A stretch of 64,000 nucleotides of DNA from Microcoleus sp036705565. Its GTDB lineage: Bacteria > Cyanobacteriota > Cyanobacteriia > Cyanobacteriales > Microcoleaceae. Positions within the stretch are counted from its first letter, which is position 1; each line of letters starts with the position of its first letter. Where the stretch lies: NCBI GenBank assembly GCA_036705565.1, contig JAUBUY010000020.1; one strand, given 5' to 3'. Below are positions 53,357 through 61,693 of this stretch, piece after piece. The notes beneath the pieces were generated by a model. It had not been told where the DNA came from. It was given only the letters and a program-made list of their open reading frames with translations, and searched no databases. The position numbers were made by a program, and so were the translations under genes.

Positions 53357-54493
53357 TTAGGGTGCATCTAACAAAGGATTATCCGATCGCCCTCGATCCC
53401 CATCAGGAAAACCAACTCGATTTCCGCCAATAGCTTCTGACAAATAATCCGCCGCAGCTTCCACAACCGCGATCGCATTTTCGTAAACCATCCGCGTCGG
53501 CCCCAAAACCCCAACACTACCCACCGGCACCGATCCCCGGCGGTAAGTCGAAGAAATCAGAGTACAGCCACGAATCGGTTCTAAAGAATTTTCCGAACCA
53601 ATACGCACCGTTACCCGCTTCCCTGGCGTGTCTAACTCCGGCGATTCAAAAATCAAAGGCCAAAGCAGTTCCTGCTCTTGTTCGAGCAATTGCACCAGGG
53701 TTTGAACTTGCTGCAACTGCGAAAACTCAGGCAAGCGCAGCGCTTCTGCTAAACCGCCGATCAGAATCCGCGTGTAGGTTGGATTGCTTTGGCGGCTGCT
53801 CAAAGCAGTCAGCATAGTTCCCATCCACTCAGCGTACAGCTCAAAGTCCCGGCCTAACTCGCTCCAGTCTACAGCCGAGAGTTCCGAGAGCGATCGTCCC
53901 CGCAACTTGCTGTTCAAAAAATTCGACAAAATCTGCAACTGGCGATCGACAATTTCGGCATCAGGCGTGTTACCTTCTGCATCCCTCGGCAACTGCACCA
54001 AAACCGACTGAGTTTCGTAGGCATCCGTCACCACTATCAGCATCACCTTTCCCGGCTCTAGCTGCACCAGTTGCAAGTGGCGCAAGCAAGCCATATTGGT
54101 TTGCGGTATGGTGATCATGGCTATGTAACCGCTGATAGTTGCCAGGATTTGAGCAGCGCCGCGGAGTGCCGCGTCCATGCGACCGTCCGACCAATTGAGT
54201 TGGTCTAGTACCTGTTCCACCTTGCGGGCCAGCGTATCAGACGGCTGAATCAACTGGTCTACATAAATTCGGTAGCCGGAGTCAGAGGGGACTCGTCCTG
54301 CCGAAGTGTGGGGCTGATAAAGCAGTCCAGCTTTTTCAAGAGTCCCCATCGCATTGCGAATTGTAGCTGGGCTGACGCTGAGGTTGAATTCGTCAGCCAA
54401 AGCTTTTGAGCCAACGGGTTCCGCTGTTGCTATGTAGTGGCGAACCGTTGCCCAAAGGATGTGTTGTTGCCGATCGGTGAGGTTAACGCGCAC
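53357..54493 (-). CDS. hrcA: Heat-inducible transcription repressor HrcA
   Basis: 378 aa. The N-terminal winged helix (LTDRQQHILWATVRHYIATA, EFNLSVSPATIRNAMGTLEKAGLLYQPHTSAGRVPSD) is the HrcA DNA-binding signature. A GAF-like dimerisation region follows (DAYETQSVLVQL) and ends with the conserved RIGSENSLEPIRGCTLIS and GSVGVLGPTRM. It represses groESL-type operons by binding CIRCE. No CIRCE (TTAGCACTC-N9-GAGTGCTAA) was seen in this window, so its targets lie elsewhere. Confidence 0.96.
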   Translation of the reverse strand: MRVNLTDRQQHILWATVRHYIATAEPVGSKALADEFNLSVSPATIRNAMGTLEKAGLLYQPHTSAGRVPSDSGYRIYVDQLIQPSDTLARKVEQVLDQLNWSDGRMDAALRGAAQILATISGYIAMITIPQTNMACLRHLQLVQLEPGKVMLIVVTDAYETQSVLVQLPRDAEGNTPDAEIVDRQLQILSNFLNSKLRGRSLSELSAVDWSELGRDFELYAEWMGTMLTALSSRQSNPTYTRILIGGLAEALRLPEFSQLQQVQTLVQLLEQEQELLWPLIFESPELDTPGKRVTVRIGSENSLEPIRGCTLISSTYRRGSVPVGSVGVLGPTRMVYENAIAVVEAAADYLSEAIGGNRVGFPDGDRGRSDNPLLDAP

Positions 54494-54621
54494 AGATATT
54501 TAAGCAGAATTAGAATTTAGAGTTGAAAGTCGCTATATTAATCGAAACGTCTGTACCAAAATGGCGATCGGGCAGACTTACCTCTTTAAACATAACAGAT
54601 TTTAGGTTAAGGAAGAAGTCA

Positions 54622-54709
54622 GTTGTTATTGGTTATTGGTTATTGGTTATTGGTTATTTGTAAGTTTTAACGCCCCATGCCCCATGCCCCATGCCCCATG
54701 CCCCATGCC
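54622..54709. repeat. Two STRR tracts: (GGTTATT)n and (GCCCCAT)n
   Basis: 54622-54660 holds about five TTATTGG units. 54672-54709 holds about five CCCCATG units and ends 3 bp before the stop of the hydrolase gene. Confidence 0.9.
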
Positions 54710-54711
54710 AT

Positions 54712-55581
54712 CTAATCATGTTCTTTCAGAATATTTTGCAGGTAACTAGCCACTGCATCCGGCTGTTCCACCATTGCCAAATGGCCACAATCGGGAAGCT
54801 GAAGGACATTCTCGCCGCAACCTTGGAACATCCAGTGAAAGCTAGCCAAATGCAGCACGTATTTTGGTTCCATAATTTTGTCTTTAGTGCCAGCAATAAA
54901 ATAAACAGGCTGCTTGAGTTGGGACACAATTTGTGGCAAGAGGTGAATCTGGGCTTCTGTGGTGGAGTCCAACAAAGCCCCCAAAGCTGCATCTGGATGA
55001 GCTCCCACGAAATCTATTAAGCGCTGCCGTCCCCAGGATCTGCCGATCGAGCGGGCTACAGAATCGCGGGCAAACACGTAATCTGCTAACGGCAACCGAG
55101 GCAGCCAGCCGGGACGCATTGTCACTAGCTGCTTGCCTACCGCTCGAAACCGCTCGAATTCTTCCTTAAGATAGATGCCGCCCCCTGCATTGATGCAGAC
55201 CACGCCTTTAACGCGATCGGAGAATTTGCTGGCTCCCCAAAGGGCGATCGTACCGCCCAGAGAGTGTCCCACCAGCCAAGCAGAAGATATATCGAGTTTT
55301 TCGAGTAAAATTTCCAAATCGCCAGCGTAAGCTGCCGGAGTGTAGCAGGAATTTAGCGGTTCGGAATGCCCATGATGAAGGCCACCGTCGGATTGAGAAT
55401 CGCCAAACCCCCGCAAATCGTAGGTAAGGCACTGATAGTTTGATGCCAAGCGATCGGTCAAAGGTTGCCAGTAGTGGCGGCTTAACAGCCAGCCGTGGAC
55501 AAATACCAGAACCGGGGAAGTTGAAGTCGGAGCCGTCAAATCGTAAGCGTGCCGAACCCCTAGGATGTCGATTGTTGCCAT
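54712..55581 (-). CDS. Alpha/beta-fold hydrolase
   Basis: 289 aa. Oxyanion and nucleophile region: FVHGWLLSRHYW and GHSLGG with S107. Asp is D234 in GTKDKIMEP and the catalytic His is H267 in PDCGHLAM. The cap region is 130-200. It is of the esterase/haloperoxidase type; no substrate can be named. ATG 55581. The C-terminus (YLQNILKEHD) is usual. Cytosolic, single gene. Confidence 0.92.
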   Translation of the reverse strand: MATIDILGVRHAYDLTAPTSTSPVLVFVHGWLLSRHYWQPLTDRLASNYQCLTYDLRGFGDSQSDGGLHHGHSEPLNSCYTPAAYAGDLEILLEKLDISSAWLVGHSLGGTIALWGASKFSDRVKGVVCINAGGGIYLKEEFERFRAVGKQLVTMRPGWLPRLPLADYVFARDSVARSIGRSWGRQRLIDFVGAHPDAALGALLDSTTEAQIHLLPQIVSQLKQPVYFIAGTKDKIMEPKYVLHLASFHWMFQGCGENVLQLPDCGHLAMVEQPDAVASYLQNILKEHD

Positions 55582-55683
55582 ACTTTTATCCTACCCGCTC
55601 CATAAGACCGATGTAAACCTATGTATAGCCTTTCTCAGAAAGAGAGAGTACGCCGAAATCCTGTGTTCTCAAGCTTTTTCAGT

Positions 55684-56028
55684 TCAATTGTTTACCTCAT
55701 CTACCCAACAAGCGCTATAAGTTAAGTCAAAAATACTCAACTTTATCGATTTACCGCTTACTTCCTGGTGCAACGCGCGGTCGCTGACGCTACTTTTGTC
55801 CACTGCACGGGCAATCTTGGCATAGCTTGCCCTTTTATGCGATCGGCCGAGAATAAATATTCCTTCAAACCAGCGTTCTATGTTTTTTGCAGTATTCAAA
55901 TTTCTCTCTGCTGTATGAGCGCAATTGCGACATAAATCAACGCGATTTTTTAAGGGTATTTTGTGGCAATAATTTTCCCAAAATTGGTCGATTTGAAAGT
56001 TGTTAACTCTCGGTGTTCCAGTGTCAAA
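55684..56028 (-). pseudogene. C-terminal remnant of a TnpB/OrfB-type transposon protein
   Basis: An open stretch with no start reads ...YCHKIPLKNRVDLCRNCAHT then AERNLNTAKNIERW. This matches the end of the TnpB zinc ribbon (CxxC) and the DRDxNAAxNI RuvC-III motif, but the catalytic Asp pair is replaced (ERNLN) and the first CxxC is lost. About 70 further codons follow before a TGA. The N-terminal two-thirds are absent. A dead IS605-superfamily relic, different in sequence from the intact copy at 2373. Confidence 0.55.
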
Positions 56029-56246
56029 TTATATTTTTTTTGTAGGTTGCTTACAAAAAAAAATCGTACTTTCTACCTTCAACTATTCAACCAACTAAAT
56101 TTTTAGCATACAACAATTTATTTAATCTCTTAATTCTCTAGCTAGCGTTACCTATCGCTAGTTTTGGGCGAGGTGATACATAATTTTATGGAGCGCATTT
56201 TTGCGGATATTTGCGACTTTTGCCTGTAGTCCCGCGATCTTATTTA

Positions 56247-56270
56247 AGTAAATAGGCGCTGTAAAACTTA
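56247..56270 (-). repeat. Partial copy of the 122-bp repeat end
   Basis: TAAGTAAATAGGCGCTGTAA and the next few bases match the reverse complement of the right end of the repeats at 9580-9701 and 11410-11531. The rest of the element is not recognisable here. Confidence 0.65.
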
Positions 56271-56428
56271 AAAAGATTGACAACATCGTTTCGGCGTGTC
56301 CCATGTTTATGAGAACCGCTATCTACACTCGTTTGTACGAAAAATGTTGCCGAGCTTTTTATCCTATCTCACTGGAAAACGTCTGCAAACTAATGTCTAT
56401 AGCAATCCTAAATGATTCGTGTAATTCT

Positions 56429-56508
56429 TGTAGGGGCTCTCCCCACGCCCGGTTGCCCCGATGCAGGCTGGGGTAGGCACGGGGAGGAGGGGTAGCACTA
56501 CCCCTACA
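56429..56508. repeat. TGTAGGGGC palindromic repeat
   Basis: TGTAGGGGCTCTCCCCACGC and GGGGAGGAGGGGTAG...CCCCTACA form a long, imperfect inverted repeat. Related to the copy inside the STAND ATPase gene. The remainder of 56029-56581 shows no gene. Confidence 0.8.
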
Positions 56509-56581
56509 TATTTTTACAAATGATGCGAGGATTGCTATACTTATAGAAATCGAGTTATTTAGGGAGCATCGGCAGCTTGCC

Positions 56582-57307
56582 CTAAAATCGCTCGCCTAGC
56601 AATCTTTGTCGCACCCCCTCAGCGATTTTCTGCCCCAGATATTCGGGAATTAAACTTTCATTGGGCCCCAACAAATAGAGAATTAGGCGAGTTCGCCCCC
56701 GCCAAACTAGCAAATTAGCATTTACGACCAACAAATCCTCTTGCCAGATGGCATACATAACTTTGTAAAAAAGTCCAGGTTGATTATCGGCTTCAATCAG
56801 CAAAGCTGGCAAGTGGAAAACCGGATCGACGTAGAATTCAGTTGCCACATCTTCTAAACCCGCGTCTAAATTAAATTCCACCGCCAACATCTCTTCAACC
56901 TCAAAATGCCCCGCCAATGCCTCTCGAACCGCCCTACAGACGTTTTCTGCTGTTTTATCTGCCAGTACCTTGCCACCGCGAGATACGACCAATTTGATAA
57001 ATACCAGCATGGGCGGGTAAATTTGACCGTACAGACTCAGACTGTGAATTGTCAGCCCGTAGGCCGCGAGCACTCCAAAAATATCGCTCAGTAGAAAAGA
57101 CTGGTTCCGGTAAGCAAAATGCAGGGCACTTTTGTTACCTTCGGCTCGGATTTCGATGACTGCTTGCCGAGTTTTGTAAAGCTGGTAAGCTAATTTGAGG
57201 TTTTGCAACTGGATTTCGCTGCTGACAAATTGCTCATAAAACTGCGGAAACGCTCGGTTAAAGCGCTTGAGAAGTTCTAGTGTAGATGGTTTTAAACCCG
57301 AAGCCAT
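56582..57307 (-). CDS. ACT-domain protein related to the GlnD C-terminal region
   Basis: 241 aa. Two ACT-like modules are visible: ~58-135 (NQSFLLSDIFGVLAAYGLTI and YPPMLVFIKLVV) and ~165-235 (LPALLIEADNQPGLFYKVMY, RGRTRLILYLLG). The pattern DxPGLLxxVxxxLxxxxxxVxxAxI is that of the regulatory ACT pair of GlnD, but there is no nucleotidyltransferase or HD domain. It is probably a ligand-sensing regulatory protein, perhaps for an amino acid. Conserved-looking in cyanobacteria; function unknown. ATG 57307. Confidence 0.78.
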   Translation of the reverse strand: MASGLKPSTLELLKRFNRAFPQFYEQFVSSEIQLQNLKLAYQLYKTRQAVIEIRAEGNKSALHFAYRNQSFLLSDIFGVLAAYGLTIHSLSLYGQIYPPMLVFIKLVVSRGGKVLADKTAENVCRAVREALAGHFEVEEMLAVEFNLDAGLEDVATEFYVDPVFHLPALLIEADNQPGLFYKVMYAIWQEDLLVVNANLLVWRGRTRLILYLLGPNESLIPEYLGQKIAEGVRQRLLGERF

Positions 57308-57435
57308 AATTGAGGAGAAGGTGCGGGAGATATACTAGGTATTGACTCTTCCATGCCTTATGGCAATGGGATTTTCGATTCGACGATTCGACTTAAATTG
57401 TGCCCGTCTCCTCACTAAAAGCAAAAGTCAAATCT

Positions 57436-57586
57436 GTCAATCGATTTTAGATTTTAGATTTTAGATTTTAGAGGCGACCCCACGGATAAATGCGGGGGCT
57501 TGAGGATTTTCGATTTTCGATTTTGGATTGATTCCACGGATAAATCCGGGGGCTTGTACCACCTTTGAAATTCGTGGTCAGAGAAC
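57436..57586. repeat. ~150-bp dispersed repeat, copy B
   Basis: Partner of 37629-37782 in the same orientation. It includes an (AGATTTT)n STRR and two GGATAAATSCGGGGGCT segments and ends AATTCGTGGTCAG. The rest of 57308-57956 holds no clear gene. Confidence 0.85.
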
Positions 57587-57956
57587 TTATCACGAGAATG
57601 TCACCGTTGCGCCATTCCAGTGGTATTTTCCACCAAGGGTATAAGTTCCGGCGCGATCGGCGGCACTCAAAAGAAGCATTTCCCAAAATGCCTCTGTCTT
57701 GGTTCGGCAACAAATTTTACCTTAAAAGCGGGTTGTCTGGGCACTGGCTAGCAGAACAGTTCTACCAGACTTGACAGAATAAAAAAAGCGCAGACTCAAT
57801 GTTGGACGACAAATCCCTGTTTTCGGCGTAAGATGAGTGTACCGTAAACTGTTCCTCAAGAGGCTACCGGCAATTGATCCTACGCCGATCGGAGTGGGTT
57901 TATCTGTCTGGTTCTCTTTCTCGTCGTCCAACTTCTACTACCTTAACCGCGCCTGC

Positions 57957-58508
57957 ATGGGTTTTTGGAAAAACTTATTTAGTAGTTCTGAGTCTGCCTC
58001 TGTACCCCAAACAGCGGATTTTGAGGAAGATGTGGCTGTTGGGTTAGGCGATCCGCTTTCCCCAACGTTTCGCAAGCCCGCCAGCGGAAACGCTCGCATC
58101 TTTTTCAGTTGCGATCGGGACATTGACCTCTACGAACTCGAAGAACTTTGTAATGCAGTGGGTTGGTCCCGCCGTCCCCTGCGTAAAGTCAAAAAAGCTA
58201 TTGTGCACAGCTTCCTAGTCGTCTCTATGTGGGAGATGCGGGGCAGCCAGCGACGGCTGGTGGGTTTCGCCAGAGCGACTTCAGACCATGCTTTTAATGC
58301 CACGCTTTGGGATGTGGTAGTTCATCCCGACTACCAGGGCAAGGGCATGGGCAAGGCGCTGATGAAATACATCATTAAAAAACTCCGCAGTGAAGATATC
58401 AGCAACATTACCTTATTTGCTGACCCTCATGTGGTGGATTTTTACCGCAATTTGGGCTTTATGTCCGATCCAGAGGGGATTAAAGGTATGTTTTGGTATC
58501 CTGATTAG
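57957..58508 (+). CDS. GNAT-family N-acetyltransferase
   Basis: 183 aa from ATG 57957 (MGFWKNLFSSSESASV); the frame extends 40 codons upstream without family character. Acetyl-CoA binding motif A is WDVVVHPDYQGKGMGKALM (Q/RxxGxG/A), followed by VVDFYRNLGFM. The N-terminal FFSCDRDIDLYELEELCNAV and GWSRRP are shared with plant chloroplast NSI/GNAT proteins, so a protein or metabolite acetylase in the cytosol is likely. A second, related GNAT is at 63085. Substrate unknown. Confidence 0.9.
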   Translation: MGFWKNLFSSSESASVPQTADFEEDVAVGLGDPLSPTFRKPASGNARIFFSCDRDIDLYELEELCNAVGWSRRPLRKVKKAIVHSFLVVSMWEMRGSQRRLVGFARATSDHAFNATLWDVVVHPDYQGKGMGKALMKYIIKKLRSEDISNITLFADPHVVDFYRNLGFMSDPEGIKGMFWYPD

Positions 58509-58834
58509 CGAGCGAGGTGCAGGTAGGCGTTGATTTGTTGAGGATCTACAATACAATATTGACGCTGCCAACACCGACTGCACCTGTGCGCTGCCCTCAG
58601 TTACGCTTGGATGTATCCCGGCATCAGGGCAGTTATAAAGCTGTGCAAGTATTGTCAGTCGATTTGAGCAGATCGCGATAGGAGTCAGGGGCTGGTATCG
58701 ATTTTTGGGTGGCGTCAAACCGCACAACCTGAAAAAAACTTCGCCTTAGCTCCATCGAGAGCTAAATATTTAATAAAGCTTGACAAGCAAGCGGTTTTGT
58801 GTGTTAATGGTTAGAGGTTAGCTAACTATAACAC

Positions 58835-58908
58835 CGGGATGTAGCGCAGCTTGGTAGCGCGCCTGCTTTGGGAGCAGGATGTCGCAGGTTCAAATCCTGT
58901 CATCCCGA
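58835..58908 (+). tRNA. tRNA-Pro (UGG)
   Basis: A complete cloverleaf: acceptor CGGGATG/CATCCCG, D-arm GCGC-AGCTTGGTA-GCGC, anticodon arm CCTGC-TTTGGGA-GCAGG with anticodon TGG, and T-arm GCAGG-TTCAAAT-CCTGT with one G-T pair. The discriminator base is A. CCA is not encoded, so it is added post-transcriptionally. It reads proline codons CCN, mainly CCA and CCG. Confidence 0.97.
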
Positions 58909-59060
58909 TCGCACAATGTTAAATAATAGATTGAAGCATAACTGTCTCTGATGTTTACATTTCGTCAAAATGAAAACAAATTGAGGCAGTTTTTGCCGAT
59001 CGTGTGAAAGCGCGAGTCTTTGCGTTAATGTGTTTCAGGATCGCTCCTGATGGAAAAAAC

Positions 59061-59879
59061 ATGAAATCATTAGTTCGTTTGGGCGCAATATTGGGAATTG
59101 TCGGCAGCACTCTGCTGGGCCCCTCCCCAATTGGCAAGATGTCTGCACTGGCACTGCCGGAGCCGCAAATTTTGGAAAAATTGCGCTCGGTGCCGGTATT
59201 TACGATTACAGACGCTCAGGGTGCGCCCCTGATCGCTTCTGTTCCCAAGCAGGGTGAGGGTCAAACTGGTAATGCTTCTGTGGCGGGAATTTTCATCAGC
59301 CAGAAAGACGCTCAAGCTTTTGTCGATCAACTGAAAACCAGAAATCCTCAGTTGGCGGCCACGGTGCGCGTGATGCCGGTGTCGCTGGGGGAAATTTATC
59401 AGCTCACTCAAGCAAATAAAGGTAAGCCGGAGGAAGTGCAATTTGCTTTCGTTCCCGCTCCGCAGCAGGTGCAGTCGGCTAAAACTGTACTTCAGCAGAC
59501 TGGTCAACAAGTTAATGAGTTCAACGGTGTACCTCTGTTTTTGGCAAGAGGCGGCGCAGAAAATGGTTATTTGACGATTCAGCGGGGTCAGCAAGAGGTG
59601 ATTCCCTTGTTTTTTAACAAGGAGGATTTACAGGGAATGGTCGATCGTTTTAAGCAGCAGCAGCCCAACGTGACAGCCACAATTAAGATTGAGGTGGTGA
59701 ACTTGGAGAGCGTTTTGGAAGCTTTGCGTACTGAAAACGACCCGTTTTTGACCCAAATGATTTTGGTTCCGTCGCGGGAGTCCCTGGAATTTGTCCGATC
59801 GCTCCAACCTGCCGGTGCGGGCCAAAATCCACAGGTTGCTCCGGCTCCAGCTCGGCCGGCTCCAGCTCCGGCTCGCTAA
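59061..59879 (+). CDS. Tic22-family periplasmic/thylakoid-lumen protein
   Basis: 272 aa from ATG 59061 (MKSLVRLGAILGIVGSTLLG), which gives a signal peptide with cleavage near ALALPEP; the GTG start at 59004 adds a non-signal extension. Two repeats of the Tic22 fold follow: LRSVPVFTITDAQGAPLIAS...AGIFISQKDAQAFVDQL, and FNGVPLFLARG...IPLFFNKEDLQGMVDRF. The tail is Pro/Ala-rich. Chloroplast Tic22 is a preprotein-import chaperone, and cyanobacterial Tic22 is implicated in outer-membrane biogenesis. Good length and no damage. Confidence 0.93.
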   Translation: MKSLVRLGAILGIVGSTLLGPSPIGKMSALALPEPQILEKLRSVPVFTITDAQGAPLIASVPKQGEGQTGNASVAGIFISQKDAQAFVDQLKTRNPQLAATVRVMPVSLGEIYQLTQANKGKPEEVQFAFVPAPQQVQSAKTVLQQTGQQVNEFNGVPLFLARGGAENGYLTIQRGQQEVIPLFFNKEDLQGMVDRFKQQQPNVTATIKIEVVNLESVLEALRTENDPFLTQMILVPSRESLEFVRSLQPAGAGQNPQVAPAPARPAPAPAR

Positions 59880-60012
59880 TAGTTAGTCAGCAGTCATTAG
59901 TCATCAGTCATCAGTTATTAATTAGTAGGTTGGGTTTCTCGACTCAGCCTACTATTTACTAATTACTAATTACCAGTTAGCAATTAACAATTACCCCTTC
60001 CAAAAAAGTATT

Positions 60013-60993
60013 ATGTTTGTTTCTGGTTTAGAGCTTTGGCAGTGGGTGAATCAAGCTAAAACAGAGGCGATCGCCCATGACATTCCCCTAGCAGAAATCG
60101 ACTGGCTGCTGCAAGAGCTGGCTGGTTTGGATAGGTTGGCTCTGCGTTTGGAGTCGTTTAAAGATTTGCCAAAAATTGAATTAAAGTTGTCTTTATCGGA
60201 ACTTGCTCAATTGTGGCAGCGGCGCTTGCAGGAACGGGTGCCGGTGCAGTATTTAACGGGAGTTGCACATTGGCGGCATTTTTCGCTCAAAGTAACGCCG
60301 GCGGTGCTAATTCCGCGTCCTGAAACGGAATTGCTGATCGATTTGGCTGTGGAAGCTGTGAAAAGCCGTTTAGAAGCAGAAAATATCAATCAAAAATCTA
60401 CTCCCCCCAACCCCCCCTTACTAAGGGGGGGAGAAGATTTAAACTTCTCCCAGCTTCGGGGGGGAGAATTTGCCAAATCGGATTGGGTGGATTTGGGAAC
60501 GGGCAGCGGGGCGATCGCGATCGGCTTGGCTTCTGCGTTGACAAATGCTAGGGTTTATGCGGTAGATTGCAGTTCGGAAGCTTTGGCAGTGGCTCGACTG
60601 AATGCTGAGAATTTGGGTTTTGCATCGCGAATTAATTTTTATCAAGGTTTGTGGTGGGAACCGCTAGAATTTCTCAAAGGTCAAGTCAGCGGCATGGTTT
60701 CTAACCCCCCTTACATTCCCAGCAGCACGGTACTGACTCTGCAACCGGAAGTTTTGAAGCACGAACCTCATCTGGCATTAGACGGCGGTTTTGACGGGTT
60801 AGAGTGCATCCGGCATTTGGTAGAAACGGCTCCCGATTATTTAGAATCGGGGGGAGTTTGGCTGGTTGAGATGATGGCGGGACAGGCTGAGGCGGTAGCT
60901 GATATGCTGGAAAGTCATGGGAGTTATGGCAAAGTTCAAATATTTTCTGATTTAGCAGGGATCGATCGGTTTGCTTTAGCGTATCGACGTTAG
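60013..60993 (+). CDS. prmC: Release-factor glutamine methyltransferase, with an in-frame repeat insert
   Basis: 326 aa, longer than the usual ~290. It methylates the GGQ glutamine of peptide-chain release factors. The N-terminal helical domain carries PVQYLTGVAHWRHFSLKVTP; the SAM-binding motif is WVDLGTGSGAIAIGLASAL; the catalytic motif is NPPYIPS. Between IPRPETELLIDLAVEAVKS and the SAM motif lie about 32 extra residues (STPPNPPLLRGGEDLNFSQL...) encoded by a palindromic C/G-rich repeat. They lie in the linker between the N- and C-domains, so activity may be preserved. Confidence 0.94.
   Translation: MFVSGLELWQWVNQAKTEAIAHDIPLAEIDWLLQELAGLDRLALRLESFKDLPKIELKLSLSELAQLWQRRLQERVPVQYLTGVAHWRHFSLKVTPAVLIPRPETELLIDLAVEAVKSRLEAENINQKSTPPNPPLLRGGEDLNFSQLRGGEFAKSDWVDLGTGSGAIAIGLASALTNARVYAVDCSSEALAVARLNAENLGFASRINFYQGLWWEPLEFLKGQVSGMVSNPPYIPSSTVLTLQPEVLKHEPHLALDGGFDGLECIRHLVETAPDYLESGGVWLVEMMAGQAEAVADMLESHGSYGKVQIFSDLAGIDRFALAYRR
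60381..60477. repeat. Palindromic repeat inserted in frame in prmC
   Basis: CTCCCCCCAACCCCCCCTTA with TAAGGGGGGGAGAAG, then a second GAAG/CTTC hairpin pair. Related to 29058-29132 and 38853-38886. The reading frame is kept. Confidence 0.8.
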
Positions 60994-61014
60994 GTTTCAA
61001 GAATATGTCGTACT

Positions 61015-61070
61015 TCTAAAATCTAAAATCTAAAATCTAAAATCTAAAATCTAAAATCTAAAATCTAAAA
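61015..61070. repeat. STRR (AAAATCT)n before the Sua5-type gene
   Basis: Eight tandem 7-bp units fill nearly the whole 81-bp gap between prmC and the Sua5/TsaC gene, ending 4 bp before its ATG. The same unit is found upstream of argJ and at 28438. Confidence 0.9.
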
Positions 61071-61074
61071 TGGC

Positions 61075-61668
61075 ATGACACAAGTTTCGATCGACTCCCT
61101 AGTTCAAGGGGCAATTTCTGGTAATCATATCGTCAGTTTTCCTACAGATACTGTACCCGCTTTGGCTGCGCGTCCCGATCGCTCGGAGTTGATTTTTGCA
61201 GCTAAACGTCGCAGTCAAGACAAACCCCTGATTTTGATGGCGGCATCGGCGAGGGCCTTGTGGCCCTACGTGCAGGGAAGTCCAGCAGAGTTAAAGTTGT
61301 GGCAGCAAGTAGCCGAATCCTATTGGCCGGGGGCGTTAACTTTGGTACTGCCGGCTTCGCCAAAAGTCCCGGCGGCCATGAATTCGATCGACCCAACTAC
61401 AATCGGAGTACGAGTGCCTAACTTTCCCCTTGCCCTAAAGATTCTAGAGCAGACAGGCCCTTTGGCTACTACCAGTGCTAATTTATCCGGCCAGCCGCCT
61501 CTGGAGTCGGTGGCAGAAATTGAGGCTCAGTTTCCCGAAGTCTTGACATTAGTTCCTTCTGAATTAGCAACAGCGACAACAGCTTCGAGTTTGCCTTCGA
61601 CTGTGGCTAAATGGACGGGCAGCGAGTGGGAAATATTGCGACAAGGCGCGATCGAGTTAGAATGCTAA
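61075..61668 (+). CDS. tsaC: L-threonylcarbamoyladenylate synthase (Sua5/YrdC/TsaC type)
   Basis: 197 aa. Forms threonylcarbamoyl-AMP for the t6A37 modification of ANN-decoding tRNAs. Motifs: SFPTDTVPALAARP, KRRSQDKPLIL (substrate-binding KR.RP-type), YWPGALTLVLP and GPLATTSANLSGQP. It is single-domain (no Sua5 C-domain). It follows prmC on the same strand with 81 bp of STRR between, so there is no visible ribosome-binding site; the start is taken at ATG 61075. Confidence 0.92.
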   Translation: MTQVSIDSLVQGAISGNHIVSFPTDTVPALAARPDRSELIFAAKRRSQDKPLILMAASARALWPYVQGSPAELKLWQQVAESYWPGALTLVLPASPKVPAAMNSIDPTTIGVRVPNFPLALKILEQTGPLATTSANLSGQPPLESVAEIEAQFPEVLTLVPSELATATTASSLPSTVAKWTGSEWEILRQGAIELEC

Positions 61669-61693
61669 AAGCTAAACTCCAAGGCAAAGCAAT

